This document shows, piece after piece, positions 7,896 to 15,805 of a stretch of DNA of 64,000 bases. A program made the position numbers and the translations under genes. The notes under the pieces are model-generated. The model ran no database searches. It was not told the DNA's origin and saw only the letters and a program-made list of their open reading frames with translations. The DNA comes from Niastella koreensis GR20-10 (GTDB lineage Bacteria > Bacteroidota > Bacteroidia > Chitinophagales > Chitinophagaceae), in contig NC_016609.1 of NCBI RefSeq assembly GCF_000246855.1, positions 6,894,744-6,958,743 on the forward strand, given 5' to 3'. The number at the start of each line of letters is the position of its first letter. The first letter of the stretch is position 1.

Positions 7896-8043
7896 GTTTG
7901 TGGTTTGTAGTTTGTTGTTGCTGGCGCACTTTGAGATCACTAAGCATTTGCATGCTTTATTATTTTAAATGTTTTGAATTTAGCATTAGTAGCGAACCTG
8001 ATTTAATAACAACCACAAACCTCAAACCATAAACTACAAACAG
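7895..8043. repeat. Imperfect inverted repeat of GTTTG words around a terminator
   Basis: A left arm built from GGTTTGTGGTTTGTAGTTTG (7895-7914) faces a right arm of CAAACCTCAAACC and ACTACAAAC words (8010-8041). The arms enclose about 90 bases that hold a hairpin terminator. The right arm is nearly the same as one at 14213-14240, so this is a dispersed element present at least twice in the window. Confidence 0.6.
7942..7966 (+). terminator. Intrinsic terminator after GbsR
   Basis: AAGCAT (7942-7947) pairs with ATGCTT (7952-7957) over a four-base loop and is followed by TATTATTTT. Confidence 0.55.
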
Positions 8044-8048
8044 TATTT

Positions 8049-8071
8049 AGCCGGTTCACCGGCTTTTATTT
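8049..8071 (+). terminator. Short hairpin with T-tract upstream of the DCC gene
   Basis: AGCCGG (8049-8054) and CCGGCT (8059-8064) form a six-base stem with a TTCA loop, followed by TTTATTT. It is a second terminator-like hairpin 30 bases before the next start codon, so it may also act as an attenuator. Confidence 0.45.
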
Positions 8072-8101
8072 GAGCCTATACTTTCACTAATTTCTGAAAA
8101 T

Positions 8102-8941
8102 ATGGAAACCTCAGACAAAATCCTTATCTACGATGATGATTGTCCGCTTTGCGCAGCCTATACCAGCGCCTTTGTAAAAACGGGCTTATTAACCACAGAA
8201 GGCCGCAAATCATTTACAGCCCTTTCGCCCGAACTGTTACATAGCATCAACTGGCAACGCAGCATAAATGAAATTCCTTTGCTTGACCCGGCTACCAAAC
8301 AGGTGTGGTATGGCATCGATGCCTTACTGGAAATACTGGGACAAAAATGCGCCCTCATAAAAACCATTGGCCGGGTTCGCCCCATAAACTGGTTCCTCAA
8401 AAAACTGTACAGCTTCATTTCCTATAACAGGAAAGTAATTGTTGCGGTTAAAACTTCGCCCCTGAAAGTTGATTGTACGCCTTCGTTCAATATATTTTAC
8501 CGGGTATTTTTCCTGGCCATATTTCTGCTGGTGAACACCCTCCTGATCTTACCGGTACATCAACACCTGTTAACGCAGCTCCCCGGTTACACGTTATCCC
8601 TTACCCAGCTGCTGGGCCTGCATGCCGGTATGGTTGTACTCAATTGTATGCTGGCTTTGTTCTTACCCAAACGAACTGCGCTGGAATACCTGGGCCAGGT
8701 GAACATGCTTACCCTGGTGACCAATTTATTACTGATACCACTGGTATTTACCGATGCCTATATACAACCAGGCAACTGGGTTAATTATGGATACCTGATA
8801 CTGGTATCGATCGTGTTCTTTCATGAATTCTTCAGGCGGATGATTTTCGCCAATATGCTCGACCGTTACTGGGTGGTGCTTACCATAAACCTGGCCTGTG
8901 TACTGGGCCTGTGCATTTGTTTGTTTATTCCTTTTTACTGA
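8102..8941 (+). CDS. DCC-family thiol-disulfide oxidoreductase with membrane domain
   Basis: The 279-residue protein starts with a DUF393/DCC domain: D-D-D-C-P-L-C at residues 11-17 gives the paired cysteines of this thioredoxin-related family. From about residue 125 onward it has four to five hydrophobic helices. DCC proteins are thought to be redox-active through the CxxC pair, but a clear reaction is not established. The gene is followed after 12 bases by a TIGR01777 epimerase, a common pairing in Bacteroidota, so they probably share a transcript. Which side of the membrane the redox domain faces is uncertain; no signal peptide precedes it, which suggests the cytosol. Confidence 0.75.
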   Translation: METSDKILIYDDDCPLCAAYTSAFVKTGLLTTEGRKSFTALSPELLHSINWQRSINEIPLLDPATKQVWYGIDALLEILGQKCALIKTIGRVRPINWFLKKLYSFISYNRKVIVAVKTSPLKVDCTPSFNIFYRVFFLAIFLLVNTLLILPVHQHLLTQLPGYTLSLTQLLGLHAGMVVLNCMLALFLPKRTALEYLGQVNMLTLVTNLLLIPLVFTDAYIQPGNWVNYGYLILVSIVFFHEFFRRMIFANMLDRYWVVLTINLACVLGLCICLFIPFY

Positions 8942-8953
8942 TAACCGGTTTAT

Positions 8954-10033
8954 ATGAAACACAAAAAGATCGTCATTGCCGGCGGCACTGGTTTTATTGG
9001 CCAGGCAATGGCGCGGCATTTTGGAAAAGATAACCATGTAATACTGCTGAGCCGCCATCCGGTAAACAGCCATCATAACAACCACGATCAAAAACTGATA
9101 GAAGCCATAGAAGGCTATAACATTACTTATTGGCGATGGGATGGCGTTCATGTAGAAAAACACTGGCTGCAGAATATAGATGGGGCCGATGTAGTGATTA
9201 ACCTCGCAGGCAAGTCGGTGAACTGCCGCTATACAGAAAAGAACAAACAACAGATCATCAACAGCCGCACCCGGTCAACCAAAACCATTGGCGACGCCAT
9301 CAGGCAAACAGTGGTTCCACCTAAATTATGGATCAACGCCTCATCAGCCACTATTTACCAGCATACCACCGACAAACCGAATGATGAATTTACCGGTGCT
9401 ATCAGCGACGCCAAGAATGATAATATGCCTTTTTCGTTTTTCGACAGGTTACGTTTTACCTGCAAAAAATGGCTGGGGGCTCAACAGGCTGTTCTTAACC
9501 AGGACTTCTCCGTACAGGTTTGTAAACATTGGGAAAAGGCCTTTTTTGAACAGCGCACCCCTTTTACCCGCAAGATAGCGTTGCGGGCTGCCGTTACCTT
9601 AGGACAGGGCGGTGTAATGAATCCATATTACAACCTGTTAAAGGCAGGATTAGGCGGCCACCAGGGCAATGGCAACCAGATGTACAGTTGGATACATATT
9701 GAAGACCTGTGCCGCATTGTTGAATGGTGTTATGAGCACAAAGAGGAAGAAGGTGTTATTAATTGCAGTTCGCCCAACGCAGTAACCAATGCCGATTTTA
9801 TGCATACCCTGCGCCGCATCACCGGCCATAAGATCGGGTTACCGGCTTTTGCCTGGATGCTGGAAGCCGGTTCGGCCCTGATAGGCACAGAAACTGAACT
9901 GATTCTGAAAAGCAGGTGGGTATACCCGGCCAGGTTATTACAATCAGGATTTTCATTCAAGTATAACGCATTGGAACAAGCGTTAACGGAGATCGTTGGC
10001 CAAACGCCCCGGAAAAAATACCATCTTTTCTAG
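8954..10033 (+). CDS. TIGR01777-family NAD(P)-dependent epimerase
   Basis: This is an extended short-chain dehydrogenase-like protein of 359 residues. The nucleotide-binding motif G-G-T-G-F-I-G is at residues 10-16. V-I-N-L-A-G-K-S-V follows, then W-I-N-A-S-S-A-T-I-Y, then Y-S-W-I-H-I-E-D-L, and a C-terminal DUF1731-like part with L-L-Q-S-G-F-x-F. The family is usually near 300 residues; here an insert of roughly 50 residues (about 125-185) precedes the V-C-K-H-W-E-K-A-F segment. SDR39U1-type proteins have no firmly known substrate. It is transcribed with the DCC gene. Confidence 0.8.
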   Translation: MKHKKIVIAGGTGFIGQAMARHFGKDNHVILLSRHPVNSHHNNHDQKLIEAIEGYNITYWRWDGVHVEKHWLQNIDGADVVINLAGKSVNCRYTEKNKQQIINSRTRSTKTIGDAIRQTVVPPKLWINASSATIYQHTTDKPNDEFTGAISDAKNDNMPFSFFDRLRFTCKKWLGAQQAVLNQDFSVQVCKHWEKAFFEQRTPFTRKIALRAAVTLGQGGVMNPYYNLLKAGLGGHQGNGNQMYSWIHIEDLCRIVEWCYEHKEEEGVINCSSPNAVTNADFMHTLRRITGHKIGLPAFAWMLEAGSALIGTETELILKSRWVYPARLLQSGFSFKYNALEQALTEIVGQTPRKKYHLF

Positions 10034-10067
10034 CAGGAGCTTGGTGCCCTGAACACATATTTCATTA

Positions 10068-10098
10068 TTTTGTTTACCCGGAAAATATTATAGTTTTG
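10068..10098 (+). promoter_or_regulatory. Promoter of the CoA-binding protein gene
   Basis: TTTTG (10068-10072) and TAGTTTTG (10091-10098) are 18 bases apart and fit the Bacteroidota consensus. The -7 box covers a possible TTG start at 10096, so translation should begin downstream at 10132 or 10138. Confidence 0.55.
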
Positions 10099-10131
10099 AA
10101 CCACAACCAATTGAGTAAAAAGGTTGTTGTA

Positions 10132-10509
10132 ATGGGTATGGAAACAGGTAGTAAAAAAACGATAGTACTGGGCGCATCCGCCAATCCCGCCCGCTATAGC
10201 TTTCTGGCAATAAACAGTTTACGTAAGCATCAGCACCCGGTAGTAGCCGTGGGTCGCAGGATGGGAAAAGTACTGGATGTAGATATTATCACCGAAAAAA
10301 AGCCCCAGGAAACAATTGATACAGTTACGTTATACCTGAACCCCGCCAATCAGAAAGAATACTACGATTATATACTAAGCCTGCGCCCAAAACGTATTAT
10401 ATTCAACCCCGGCACCGAAAATCCGGAGTTATCCGAGCTGGCCAAAAGCAATGGCATCCAACCCATGGAGGCATGCACTTTAGTGCTCCTGAGCACGGGT
10501 CAGTACTAA
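10132..10509 (+). CDS. CoA-binding domain protein
   Basis: A small protein of about 125 residues with the CoA-binding Rossmann-like fold: I-V-L-G-A-S-A-N-P-A-R-Y-S near the N-terminus, H-P-V-V-A-V-G-R, then Y-L-N-P-A-N-Q, I-I-F-N-P-G-T-E-N-P-E, and A-C-T-L-V-L-L at the end. Such stand-alone domains bind CoA or a related nucleotide; their cellular role is unknown. I chose the ATG at 10132 (10138 is equally possible) because the upstream TTG at 10096 lies inside the predicted -7 promoter box. Monocistronic. Confidence 0.75.
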   Translation: MGMETGSKKTIVLGASANPARYSFLAINSLRKHQHPVVAVGRRMGKVLDVDIITEKKPQETIDTVTLYLNPANQKEYYDYILSLRPKRIIFNPGTENPELSELAKSNGIQPMEACTLVLLSTGQY

Positions 10510-10605
10510 ATACCCATAGTAATAACTCTTAGTAGAGTTTACATTTTACACTAAGATCATTTGATTATATCCCCACTGTAAAATAACTGCATATCAGTTA
10601 CGTTA

Positions 10606-10613
10606 TACCTTTG
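10606..10613 (+). promoter_or_regulatory. Putative -7 box for the secreted-protein/protease genes
   Basis: TACCTTTG matches the TAnnTTTG -7 consensus. No clear TTTG lies at the -33 spacing. It would give an 80-base leader ahead of the ATG at 10699. Confidence 0.4.
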
Positions 10614-10698
10614 TATTGAATCAAGGAATCGTAGATTTAGTATATCCTTAAGACCCATACCAACGTAATCCAGATCCAAGCACTAAAACCCGTACATA

Positions 10699-11163
10699 AT
10701 GAAAAACCTGAATGCTGTAGGGCTCTTAGTGGTATGCAGTTTCGCATTCCAGTCAATAACCGCCCAGCAACAACCCGTAACCCTTAATCAAAAGCCTGCA
10801 TTAAGTAAGGCCACAACACTTTCGCAACTTCCCCCCAAGCTGGAATGTAACTTTTCAGCAATGAAAGGGCTTTCTGCCTATCGTATTTCAGACAAAATAA
10901 ATATGACGCTCGGCGACTTTGAATTTTCGGGCGAGTTGATTGAAAAAGTACAGTCAGCAGCCGGCGTGGTGAACATGAACATTAAGAGCATCAGTATGCC
11001 TGGCGCGCTGTGCACCGTATCGGTAATTACACAAAACGATAATACACAAAAACTGGTAGGCCGCATTGTCAATCCGAAGTCAGACGAAGTGCTGGTGCTA
11101 ACGGAAGAAAACAACCGGTATTTCTGGATAAAGAAGCCTAAGCAGTATTTCATGGTTGAGTAA
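10699..11163 (+). CDS. Secreted protein of unknown function
   Basis: I do not recognise this 154-residue protein. It has a clear signal peptide (N-A-V-G-L-L-V-V-C-S-F-A-F-Q-S-I-T-A-Q, cut after A-Q) and a Gln/Pro/Thr-rich stretch before a compact domain of roughly 105 residues. That domain contains two cysteines (in L-E-C-N-F and G-A-L-C-T-V) that could form a disulfide. It sits 69 bases upstream of a secreted metalloprotease gene on the same strand with no terminator between them. It could be a partner or inhibitor of that protease, but nothing in the sequence proves it. Confidence 0.6.
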   Translation: MKNLNAVGLLVVCSFAFQSITAQQQPVTLNQKPALSKATTLSQLPPKLECNFSAMKGLSAYRISDKINMTLGDFEFSGELIEKVQSAAGVVNMNIKSISMPGALCTVSVITQNDNTQKLVGRIVNPKSDEVLVLTEENNRYFWIKKPKQYFMVE

Positions 11164-11232
11164 TCATGTTGATCCGTACCCCCTGAAAACCTCAGAACAC
11201 TATTTAGACATCCAAATCCGCATTGAAATCCA

Positions 11233-12822
11233 ATGAAAACCATTTTTACCGTACTGTGTGGCCTTGCACTGGCCACAGGGGTAAAGGCACAAATCCCTCT
11301 GTTAAACAGTTATCCGGCAGCCAGAGCCACCATTTACATGGACTTTGACGGCCAGTACGTATCCGGCACTTCCTGGAACTGGAGCGGTCCCATTACCGCC
11401 CAACCTTCCGGCTTTACTCCTTCAGACATCAATGAAATGTTTAACCGGGTGGCTGAAGATTACCGCATTTTTAATGTAAACATCACTACCGACTCCAGCG
11501 TGTTCCTGGCTGCGCCGCAGTACCAACGCATTCGGGTGATTGTTACCCCAAGCTATCAATGGTATGGCAGTGGTAATGGCGGTGTTGCTTATGTGGGCTC
11601 CTTTACCTGGGGCGATGGTACACCCGCCTGGGTATTCAGCAGCCTGCTGGGTAACAACGTCAAAAGCGTGGCAGAGGCCATTTCACACGAAGCAGGTCAT
11701 ACCCTGGGCTTACAGCACCAGAGCGCCTATAATGCCAGCTGTGTAAAAACTGAATACAATCCCGGTACCGGTTCAGGAGAAACCAGCTGGGCGCCTATTA
11801 TGGGCGTAGGCTATTATAAAAATCTTACTACCTGGCATTATGGCACCAATACCTATGCCTGTAACTATTACCAGGATGACCTGGCTATCATCTCCGGCTC
11901 GCCCAATAACTTTGGTTACCGCCCCGATGATATTGGCGATACGCATGCAACCGCCACCAGTGTTGGGTTTTCAAATACCGGTTTTGCCACCAGTGGTTTA
12001 ATAAATTCCGGTACTGATAAAGACGTATTTAAATTCACCCTTACCACGCCAACCTACATACACCTGAACGCCATACCCGAGAATGTAGGCGTAAACAATT
12101 CAGGCGCTAACCTGGATATTAAATTAAGCCTGCTCGATCACAAAGCAGATACTATTGGACAATACAATCCCGCCAGCCTGGTAAGTGCGAGCCTGGACAG
12201 TAACCTGAACAGTGGTACCTATTATGTGGTGATAGAAGGTACTGCCAATGCAAACTTTGTAAAAAGCGAAAGCCTGGGTTATTATACCCTCAGCGCTTCT
12301 CCCCTTACTACCCTGCCCATCCACCGGTTTGCCTTATCAGGCAAAGCAACTGATGGCATGCACAACCTGAGCTGGACATATGAAACAGATGAACCGGTAA
12401 AAGCCATCGAGATTCAGAATTCAAAAGATGGGGTTCATTATGATGCACTGGCGCAGGTTGGTCCCGGCGCCAAAACATTTTCATGGAAACCGTTAACTGA
12501 TAACGCCCCCTTCTATCGCATCAGGATCATTACAACAGCCGATGAAAAATCATACTACTCCAACACTATTGCCATTCGCGATAAAGACGATAATAAAGCT
12601 TCTGTGAAAGTAATGAGTACGGTAGTAACCAACTCCATCATAACTAATGTTGATAAGGACTGCAACTACCAGGTGCTGGATGGAACCGGCCGTTTACTGC
12701 AACGTGGTAAAATGGTAACCGGCACAAATAACATCGATATAACAAATGCACAAAAGGGCCTGATACTCCTTCGGATTCAAGGCGATATGGAGGCTACCAC
12801 GCTGAAGTTAATAAAACAATAA
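11233..12822 (+). CDS. Secreted metzincin zinc metalloprotease with T9SS sorting tail
   Basis: The 529-residue protein has a signal peptide ending at K-A-Q (residue 20). The zinc site H-E-A-G-H-T-L-G-L-Q-H (152-162) has three His ligands and the catalytic Glu, and P-I-M-G-V-G-Y around Met190 fits the metzincin Met-turn. A pre-peptidase-like beta domain (about 235-355) and a fibronectin-like segment follow. The last roughly 75 residues resemble a type A T9SS sorting domain: Y-Q-V-L-D-G-T-G-R-L-L-Q-R-G, then K-G-L-I-L-L-R-I, ending T-L-K-L-I-K-Q. It should cross the outer membrane by type IX secretion, whose component PorT is encoded at 14974. Substrate unknown. Confidence 0.85.
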   Translation: MKTIFTVLCGLALATGVKAQIPLLNSYPAARATIYMDFDGQYVSGTSWNWSGPITAQPSGFTPSDINEMFNRVAEDYRIFNVNITTDSSVFLAAPQYQRIRVIVTPSYQWYGSGNGGVAYVGSFTWGDGTPAWVFSSLLGNNVKSVAEAISHEAGHTLGLQHQSAYNASCVKTEYNPGTGSGETSWAPIMGVGYYKNLTTWHYGTNTYACNYYQDDLAIISGSPNNFGYRPDDIGDTHATATSVGFSNTGFATSGLINSGTDKDVFKFTLTTPTYIHLNAIPENVGVNNSGANLDIKLSLLDHKADTIGQYNPASLVSASLDSNLNSGTYYVVIEGTANANFVKSESLGYYTLSASPLTTLPIHRFALSGKATDGMHNLSWTYETDEPVKAIEIQNSKDGVHYDALAQVGPGAKTFSWKPLTDNAPFYRIRIITTADEKSYYSNTIAIRDKDDNKASVKVMSTVVTNSIITNVDKDCNYQVLDGTGRLLQRGKMVTGTNNIDITNAQKGLILLRIQGDMEATTLKLIKQ

Positions 12823-12843
12823 TAATCATATGTTTTGGTGAAC

Positions 12844-12880
12844 AACGGGTTTTTCGGTAAATTCGAAAAACCCGTTTCAC
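12844..12880 (+). terminator. Strong hairpin terminator abutting the next start codon
   Basis: AACGGGTTTTTCG (12844-12856) is the exact complement of CGAAAAACCCGTT (12864-12876), a 13-base stem with a 7-base loop. It ends the protease transcript. The ATG of the next gene lies only 5 bases after the stem. Confidence 0.75.
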
Positions 12881-12881
12881 T

Positions 12882-13358
12882 ATGATGTTATGGAGAAAAT
12901 TTAATGGCGACCCGATTGAACTGCCAATTATCGATGCCGTTGAAAATGCTATCAAACGCGAAACTGAAAAGGGCTATCACCTTAAAGTTTGCATCGGTAC
13001 CGATTCGCAGGTAAAGGGAGTAGAAACAGAATTTGCTACGGTAATTGTTTTCCTTCGTGAAGGACATGGTGGATTCATGTTCATTCACAATGAAAAAACA
13101 AGAAAGCAGTACAGTATCAAAGAAAGAATGCTGGTAGAAGTTGCCAAGAGTATTGAAATCGCTTACGACCTCTGCCACCTCTTTAATTTGTACAATGTAG
13201 ACATGGAAGTGCATGCGGACATCAACACCAACCCGCATTTCAAAAGTAATGATGCGTTGAAGGAAGCCATGGGCTACATACTGGGAATGGGGTTTGCGTT
13301 TAAAGCCAAACCCGAAGCTTTTGCCAGTAGCAGCTGTGCCAACAAAGTTGTAAACTAA
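12882..13358 (+). CDS. YkuK-family ribonuclease H-like protein
   Basis: The 158-residue protein matches the YkuK/DUF458 family with an RNase H-like fold. It has V-C-I-G-T-D-S-Q-V-K-G in the first third (an Asp where RNase H enzymes place their first metal ligand), H-N-E-K-T-R, then E-V-H-A-D-I-N-T-N-P-H-F-K-S-N with a further Asp, and a C-terminal A-F-K-A-K-P-E-A-F-A-S-S-S-C-A-N-K-V-V. The family is conserved in spore formers and Bacteroidota but its activity is not established. The gene starts directly behind a terminator hairpin, which probably limits read-through from the protease gene. No own promoter is obvious. A terminator follows at 13361. Confidence 0.8.
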   Translation: MMLWRKFNGDPIELPIIDAVENAIKRETEKGYHLKVCIGTDSQVKGVETEFATVIVFLREGHGGFMFIHNEKTRKQYSIKERMLVEVAKSIEIAYDLCHLFNLYNVDMEVHADINTNPHFKSNDALKEAMGYILGMGFAFKAKPEAFASSSCANKVVN

Positions 13359-13360
13359 CG

Positions 13361-13392
13361 AACCCTCACGCTGTAAACGGAGGGTTTTTTAT
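13361..13392 (+). terminator. Intrinsic terminator between ykuK-like gene and engB
   Basis: AACCCTC (13361-13367) pairs with GAGGGTT (13380-13386), followed by TTTTATT. It lies between convergent genes. Confidence 0.7.
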
Positions 13393-13451
13393 TATTTGGT
13401 TGTGAATATTCACGCTTTCACAACTCAGGGCATTGTCACCTCAAAAATCAC

Positions 13452-14105
13452 CTACTCATTCCCTGCATTAGCCGCTTCTTTATTGCAGTCTTCAATAAAC
13501 GTAAGCATTTTATCTCTTCCCATTTTTTTCTCGGCACTGGTCACAAAACTCTGTGGCAGGAACTGCCAGGTTTTACGCATGGCGTCTAAAAAGTCCTTTA
13601 CATTCTTGCTCACAACTTTTTGTGTTTCCTTGTCGGCTTTGGTAAATGCCAAACAAAAAGGCACTTCCCACTTGCCCAGCTGATCGCAAAAATCAAGATC
13701 CAGCTTTTGTGGATTATGACGGCTGTCGATGAGCACAAACACACTTATGAGGTTTTCGCGTTTGCGCAGGTAATTCTCGATCATTTGCTCCCATTGTTTG
13801 CGCGTTGATTGTGAAACCTTGGCAAAACCATACCCGGGCAGGTCAACCAGGTACCAGGAATCGGGTTTAACCGAGCCACCCACATGTGCCTGGGGGTAGC
13901 TTTTTATATCAAAATGATTTATTAATTGTGTTTTACCGGGCGCAGAAGACGTTTTTGCCAGCTTTTGGTTATCACACAGCATATTTATCAGCGACGACTT
14001 GCCCACATTACTACGGCCAATAAAGGCGTATTCGGGCCGGTCGGCTTTTGGGCATTTGGTATAATCAGGGCTGCTGATGAGATAGGTGGCAGATTGAATA
14101 ATCAT
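13452..14105 (-). CDS. engB: Ribosome biogenesis GTPase EngB (YihA/YsxC)
   Basis: The 217-residue TRAFAC-class GTPase has all G motifs in order: G-R-S-N-V-G-K-S (P-loop, 30-37), a switch I Thr region near K-T-S-S-A-P-G-K-T, D-L-P-G-Y-G (G3, 88-93), T-K-A-D (G4, 155-158) and T-S-A (G5, 189-191). The length is close to the usual 200-210. EngB binds GTP and is needed for assembly of the large ribosomal subunit. It is the only minus-strand gene between the ykuK-like gene and menG. Its upstream region (14106-14257) is shared with menG and contains the second GTTTG-word inverted repeat. Confidence 0.95.
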   Translation of the reverse strand: MIIQSATYLISSPDYTKCPKADRPEYAFIGRSNVGKSSLINMLCDNQKLAKTSSAPGKTQLINHFDIKSYPQAHVGGSVKPDSWYLVDLPGYGFAKVSQSTRKQWEQMIENYLRKRENLISVFVLIDSRHNPQKLDLDFCDQLGKWEVPFCLAFTKADKETQKVVSKNVKDFLDAMRKTWQFLPQSFVTSAEKKMGRDKMLTFIEDCNKEAANAGNE

Positions 14106-14123
14106 ACTGCAAGATAGAACTAG

Positions 14124-14240
14124 TTTGCGGTTTCAAGTTTTTGGTTTGTGGTTCTGCCCCTTCATTATGCCCCGATTTTATTTAAACTTTCCGAATTTCG
14201 GCCACTCAACTTCAAACAACAAACCTCAAACTACAAACTG
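14124..14240. repeat. Second copy of the GTTTG-word inverted repeat
   Basis: The left arm (14124-14156) contains GTTTGCGGTTTCAAG and GGTTTGTGGTT; the right arm (14213-14240) contains CAACAAACCTCAAAC and TACAAACTG. The right arm closely matches 8008-8043, so both loci carry the same dispersed element. It fills the divergent engB/menG promoter region. Confidence 0.55.
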
Positions 14241-14243
14241 TAT

Positions 14244-14251
14244 TATCTTTG
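14244..14251 (+). promoter_or_regulatory. -7 promoter box directly before menG
   Basis: TATCTTTG is an exact TAnnTTTG match and ends 6 bases before the menG ATG at 14258. Transcription starting at the usual distance would give a leaderless or almost leaderless mRNA. No TTTG lies at the -33 position. Confidence 0.5.
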
Positions 14252-14257
14252 CCCCCC

Positions 14258-15010
14258 ATGTCTAAATATTCACACGATAATATAGTGCCCTTCAACGAGT
14301 CGCAGCAAAGCAAAAAAGAGCAGGTAGCGGCTATGTTTGACCAGATAGCATTCCGGTATGATTTCCTGAACCGCTTTTTATCGGGCGGTATAGATGTAAG
14401 CTGGCGTAAACGCGCCATCCGCGAATTGAAAGAAATTAAGCCCAATAAGGTACTTGATGTAGCTACCGGCACGGCCGATGTGGCCATTATGACCGCCAGG
14501 TACCTGAACCCCGAAAAAATAATTGGCATAGATATTTCGGAGGGAATGCTCAATTTGGGGCGTCAAAAGGTTGATAAATTATTGCTATCTAAGCAAATAG
14601 AATTGTTAAAGGGCGATAGTGAGGCAATAAACTTTCCCAACGGCACGTTTGATGCCATTACCGTGGCTTTTGGTGTACGGAATTTCGAAAACCTTGAAAA
14701 AGGGCTGGCTGAAATGTACCGGGTACTAAAACCAGGCGGTAAAGCAGTGATCCTTGAATTTTCAAAACCCCGCAGGAAGGGATTTAAAGGTTTATATAAC
14801 CTGTACATGAACATCATTGCCCCGCGTGCGGGTCAGTGGGTTTCGAAGAACAAGGACGCGTATCAGTATTTAAATCAATCAGTTAAAGCATTTCCTGAAG
14901 GCGAAACATTTCTACATATTTTACAACAAGTTGGGTTTAAGAATACGACACTAAAACGGCTGAGTTTAGGAATATGTACAATTTATTGCGGCTCAAAAAC
15001 CGCCAATTAA
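14258..15010 (+). CDS. menG: Demethylmenaquinone methyltransferase MenG/UbiE
   Basis: The 250-residue protein has family signatures Y-D-F-L-N-R-F-L-S-G-G-I-D-x-x-W-R near the N-terminus, SAM motif I V-L-D-V-A-T-G-T-A-D-V-A, G-I-D-I-S-E-G-M-L, F-D-A-I-T-V-A-F-G-V-R-N-F and Y-R-V-L-K-P-G-G. It methylates demethylmenaquinone to menaquinone, the last step of the pathway used by most Bacteroidota. I start it at ATG 14258: an in-frame TTG at 14249 overlaps the -7 promoter box. It overlaps porT by 37 bases, so the two are coupled; menG/ubiE next to porT is a conserved arrangement in this phylum. Confidence 0.95.
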   Translation: MSKYSHDNIVPFNESQQSKKEQVAAMFDQIAFRYDFLNRFLSGGIDVSWRKRAIRELKEIKPNKVLDVATGTADVAIMTARYLNPEKIIGIDISEGMLNLGRQKVDKLLLSKQIELLKGDSEAINFPNGTFDAITVAFGVRNFENLEKGLAEMYRVLKPGGKAVILEFSKPRRKGFKGLYNLYMNIIAPRAGQWVSKNKDAYQYLNQSVKAFPEGETFLHILQQVGFKNTTLKRLSLGICTIYCGSKTAN

Positions 15011-15723
15011 ACAGATGGGCAGCAGGGCTATTGCTTTTGATCGCCTCACAACAGGTAAATGCTCAATTAAGAGATGAGTTAAATCTACCTGACCATGATA
15101 GTAAAACCTACTATCTGGGTATCGGTCTTATTTATAATAATGCCAGGTTCCAGGTAAGCCAGCATCCGTCATTTCTTACGAGTGACAGTGTAATGGTGGT
15201 GGAACCGGAAAATACCGGCGGGTTTGGCCTGGCAGGTATGCATACCCTGCGTTTGTCGCCCCGGTTTGAGCTCCGGGCTATCTTCCCCCAGTTATTATTT
15301 GCCTATAAGAATCTCACCTACCACATAAAATATCCCGATCCTAACAGGAACGAAACCCCGGTGATGACCAAACGGGTAGAGAGTATCCTGATAGGGTTAC
15401 CCCTGCACCTCAAGTTCCGCAGCGACCGCATCAACAACTTCAGGGTGTACATGTTTGGCGGTGGCAAGATCGAGTATGACCTGGCTTCCAACTCAACAGC
15501 CCGTAAGGCAGAAGACCTGGTAAAGCTGAAGAAGTTCGATTATGGGGTTGAAGCGGGTGTGGGGTTCAATTTTTACTTCCCCGTATTTATTCTGTCGCCT
15601 GAGATCAAGATCAGTAACGGGCTTGGCAATATCCATTCCCGCGACCCGAATCTTAAATACTCCAGCGCTATCGACAAGTTGAATTCCCGCATGGTTGTTT
15701 TCTCGCTTATCTTTGAGGGCTAA
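14974..15723 (+). CDS. porT: T9SS outer-membrane protein PorT
   Basis: The 249-residue protein has a signal sequence ending at V-N-A-Q, then an outer-membrane beta-barrel of the PorT type. Segments include Y-Y-L-G-I-G-L-I-Y-N-N-A-R-F, L-R-L-S-P-R-F-E-L-R-A-I-F-P, I-G-L-P-L-H-L-K-F-R-S-D-R and a final I-F-E-G. PorT is required for type IX secretion and gliding in Bacteroidota. Location just behind menG, overlapping it, supports the call. T9SS cargo in this window includes the protease at 11233 and the large protein at 17459. Confidence 0.85.
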   Translation: MYNLLRLKNRQLNRWAAGLLLLIASQQVNAQLRDELNLPDHDSKTYYLGIGLIYNNARFQVSQHPSFLTSDSVMVVEPENTGGFGLAGMHTLRLSPRFELRAIFPQLLFAYKNLTYHIKYPDPNRNETPVMTKRVESILIGLPLHLKFRSDRINNFRVYMFGGGKIEYDLASNSTARKAEDLVKLKKFDYGVEAGVGFNFYFPVFILSPEIKISNGLGNIHSRDPNLKYSSAIDKLNSRMVVFSLIFEG

Positions 15724-15805
15724 GAAAAGGACACAGGAAAAGTAATCAGACAGAATTGTACAGGCATCAGAGGCCTGTACCTGTTATTACTTTAATCAGC
15801 CCCCA

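Noticed and set aside
7269-7940. 223-residue minus-strand open frame opposite the GbsR gene
   Set aside because: It is a shadow of the well-supported GbsR gene and of the end of the TonB-C gene; it crosses a promoter and a terminator of the plus strand.
8102-10033. Flexirubin or carotenoid gene set
   Set aside because: The DCC protein and TIGR01777 epimerase do not carry ketosynthase, acyl carrier or desaturase features.
13396-13683. 95-residue plus-strand open frame opposite engB
   Set aside because: Antisense shadow of engB; no motif.
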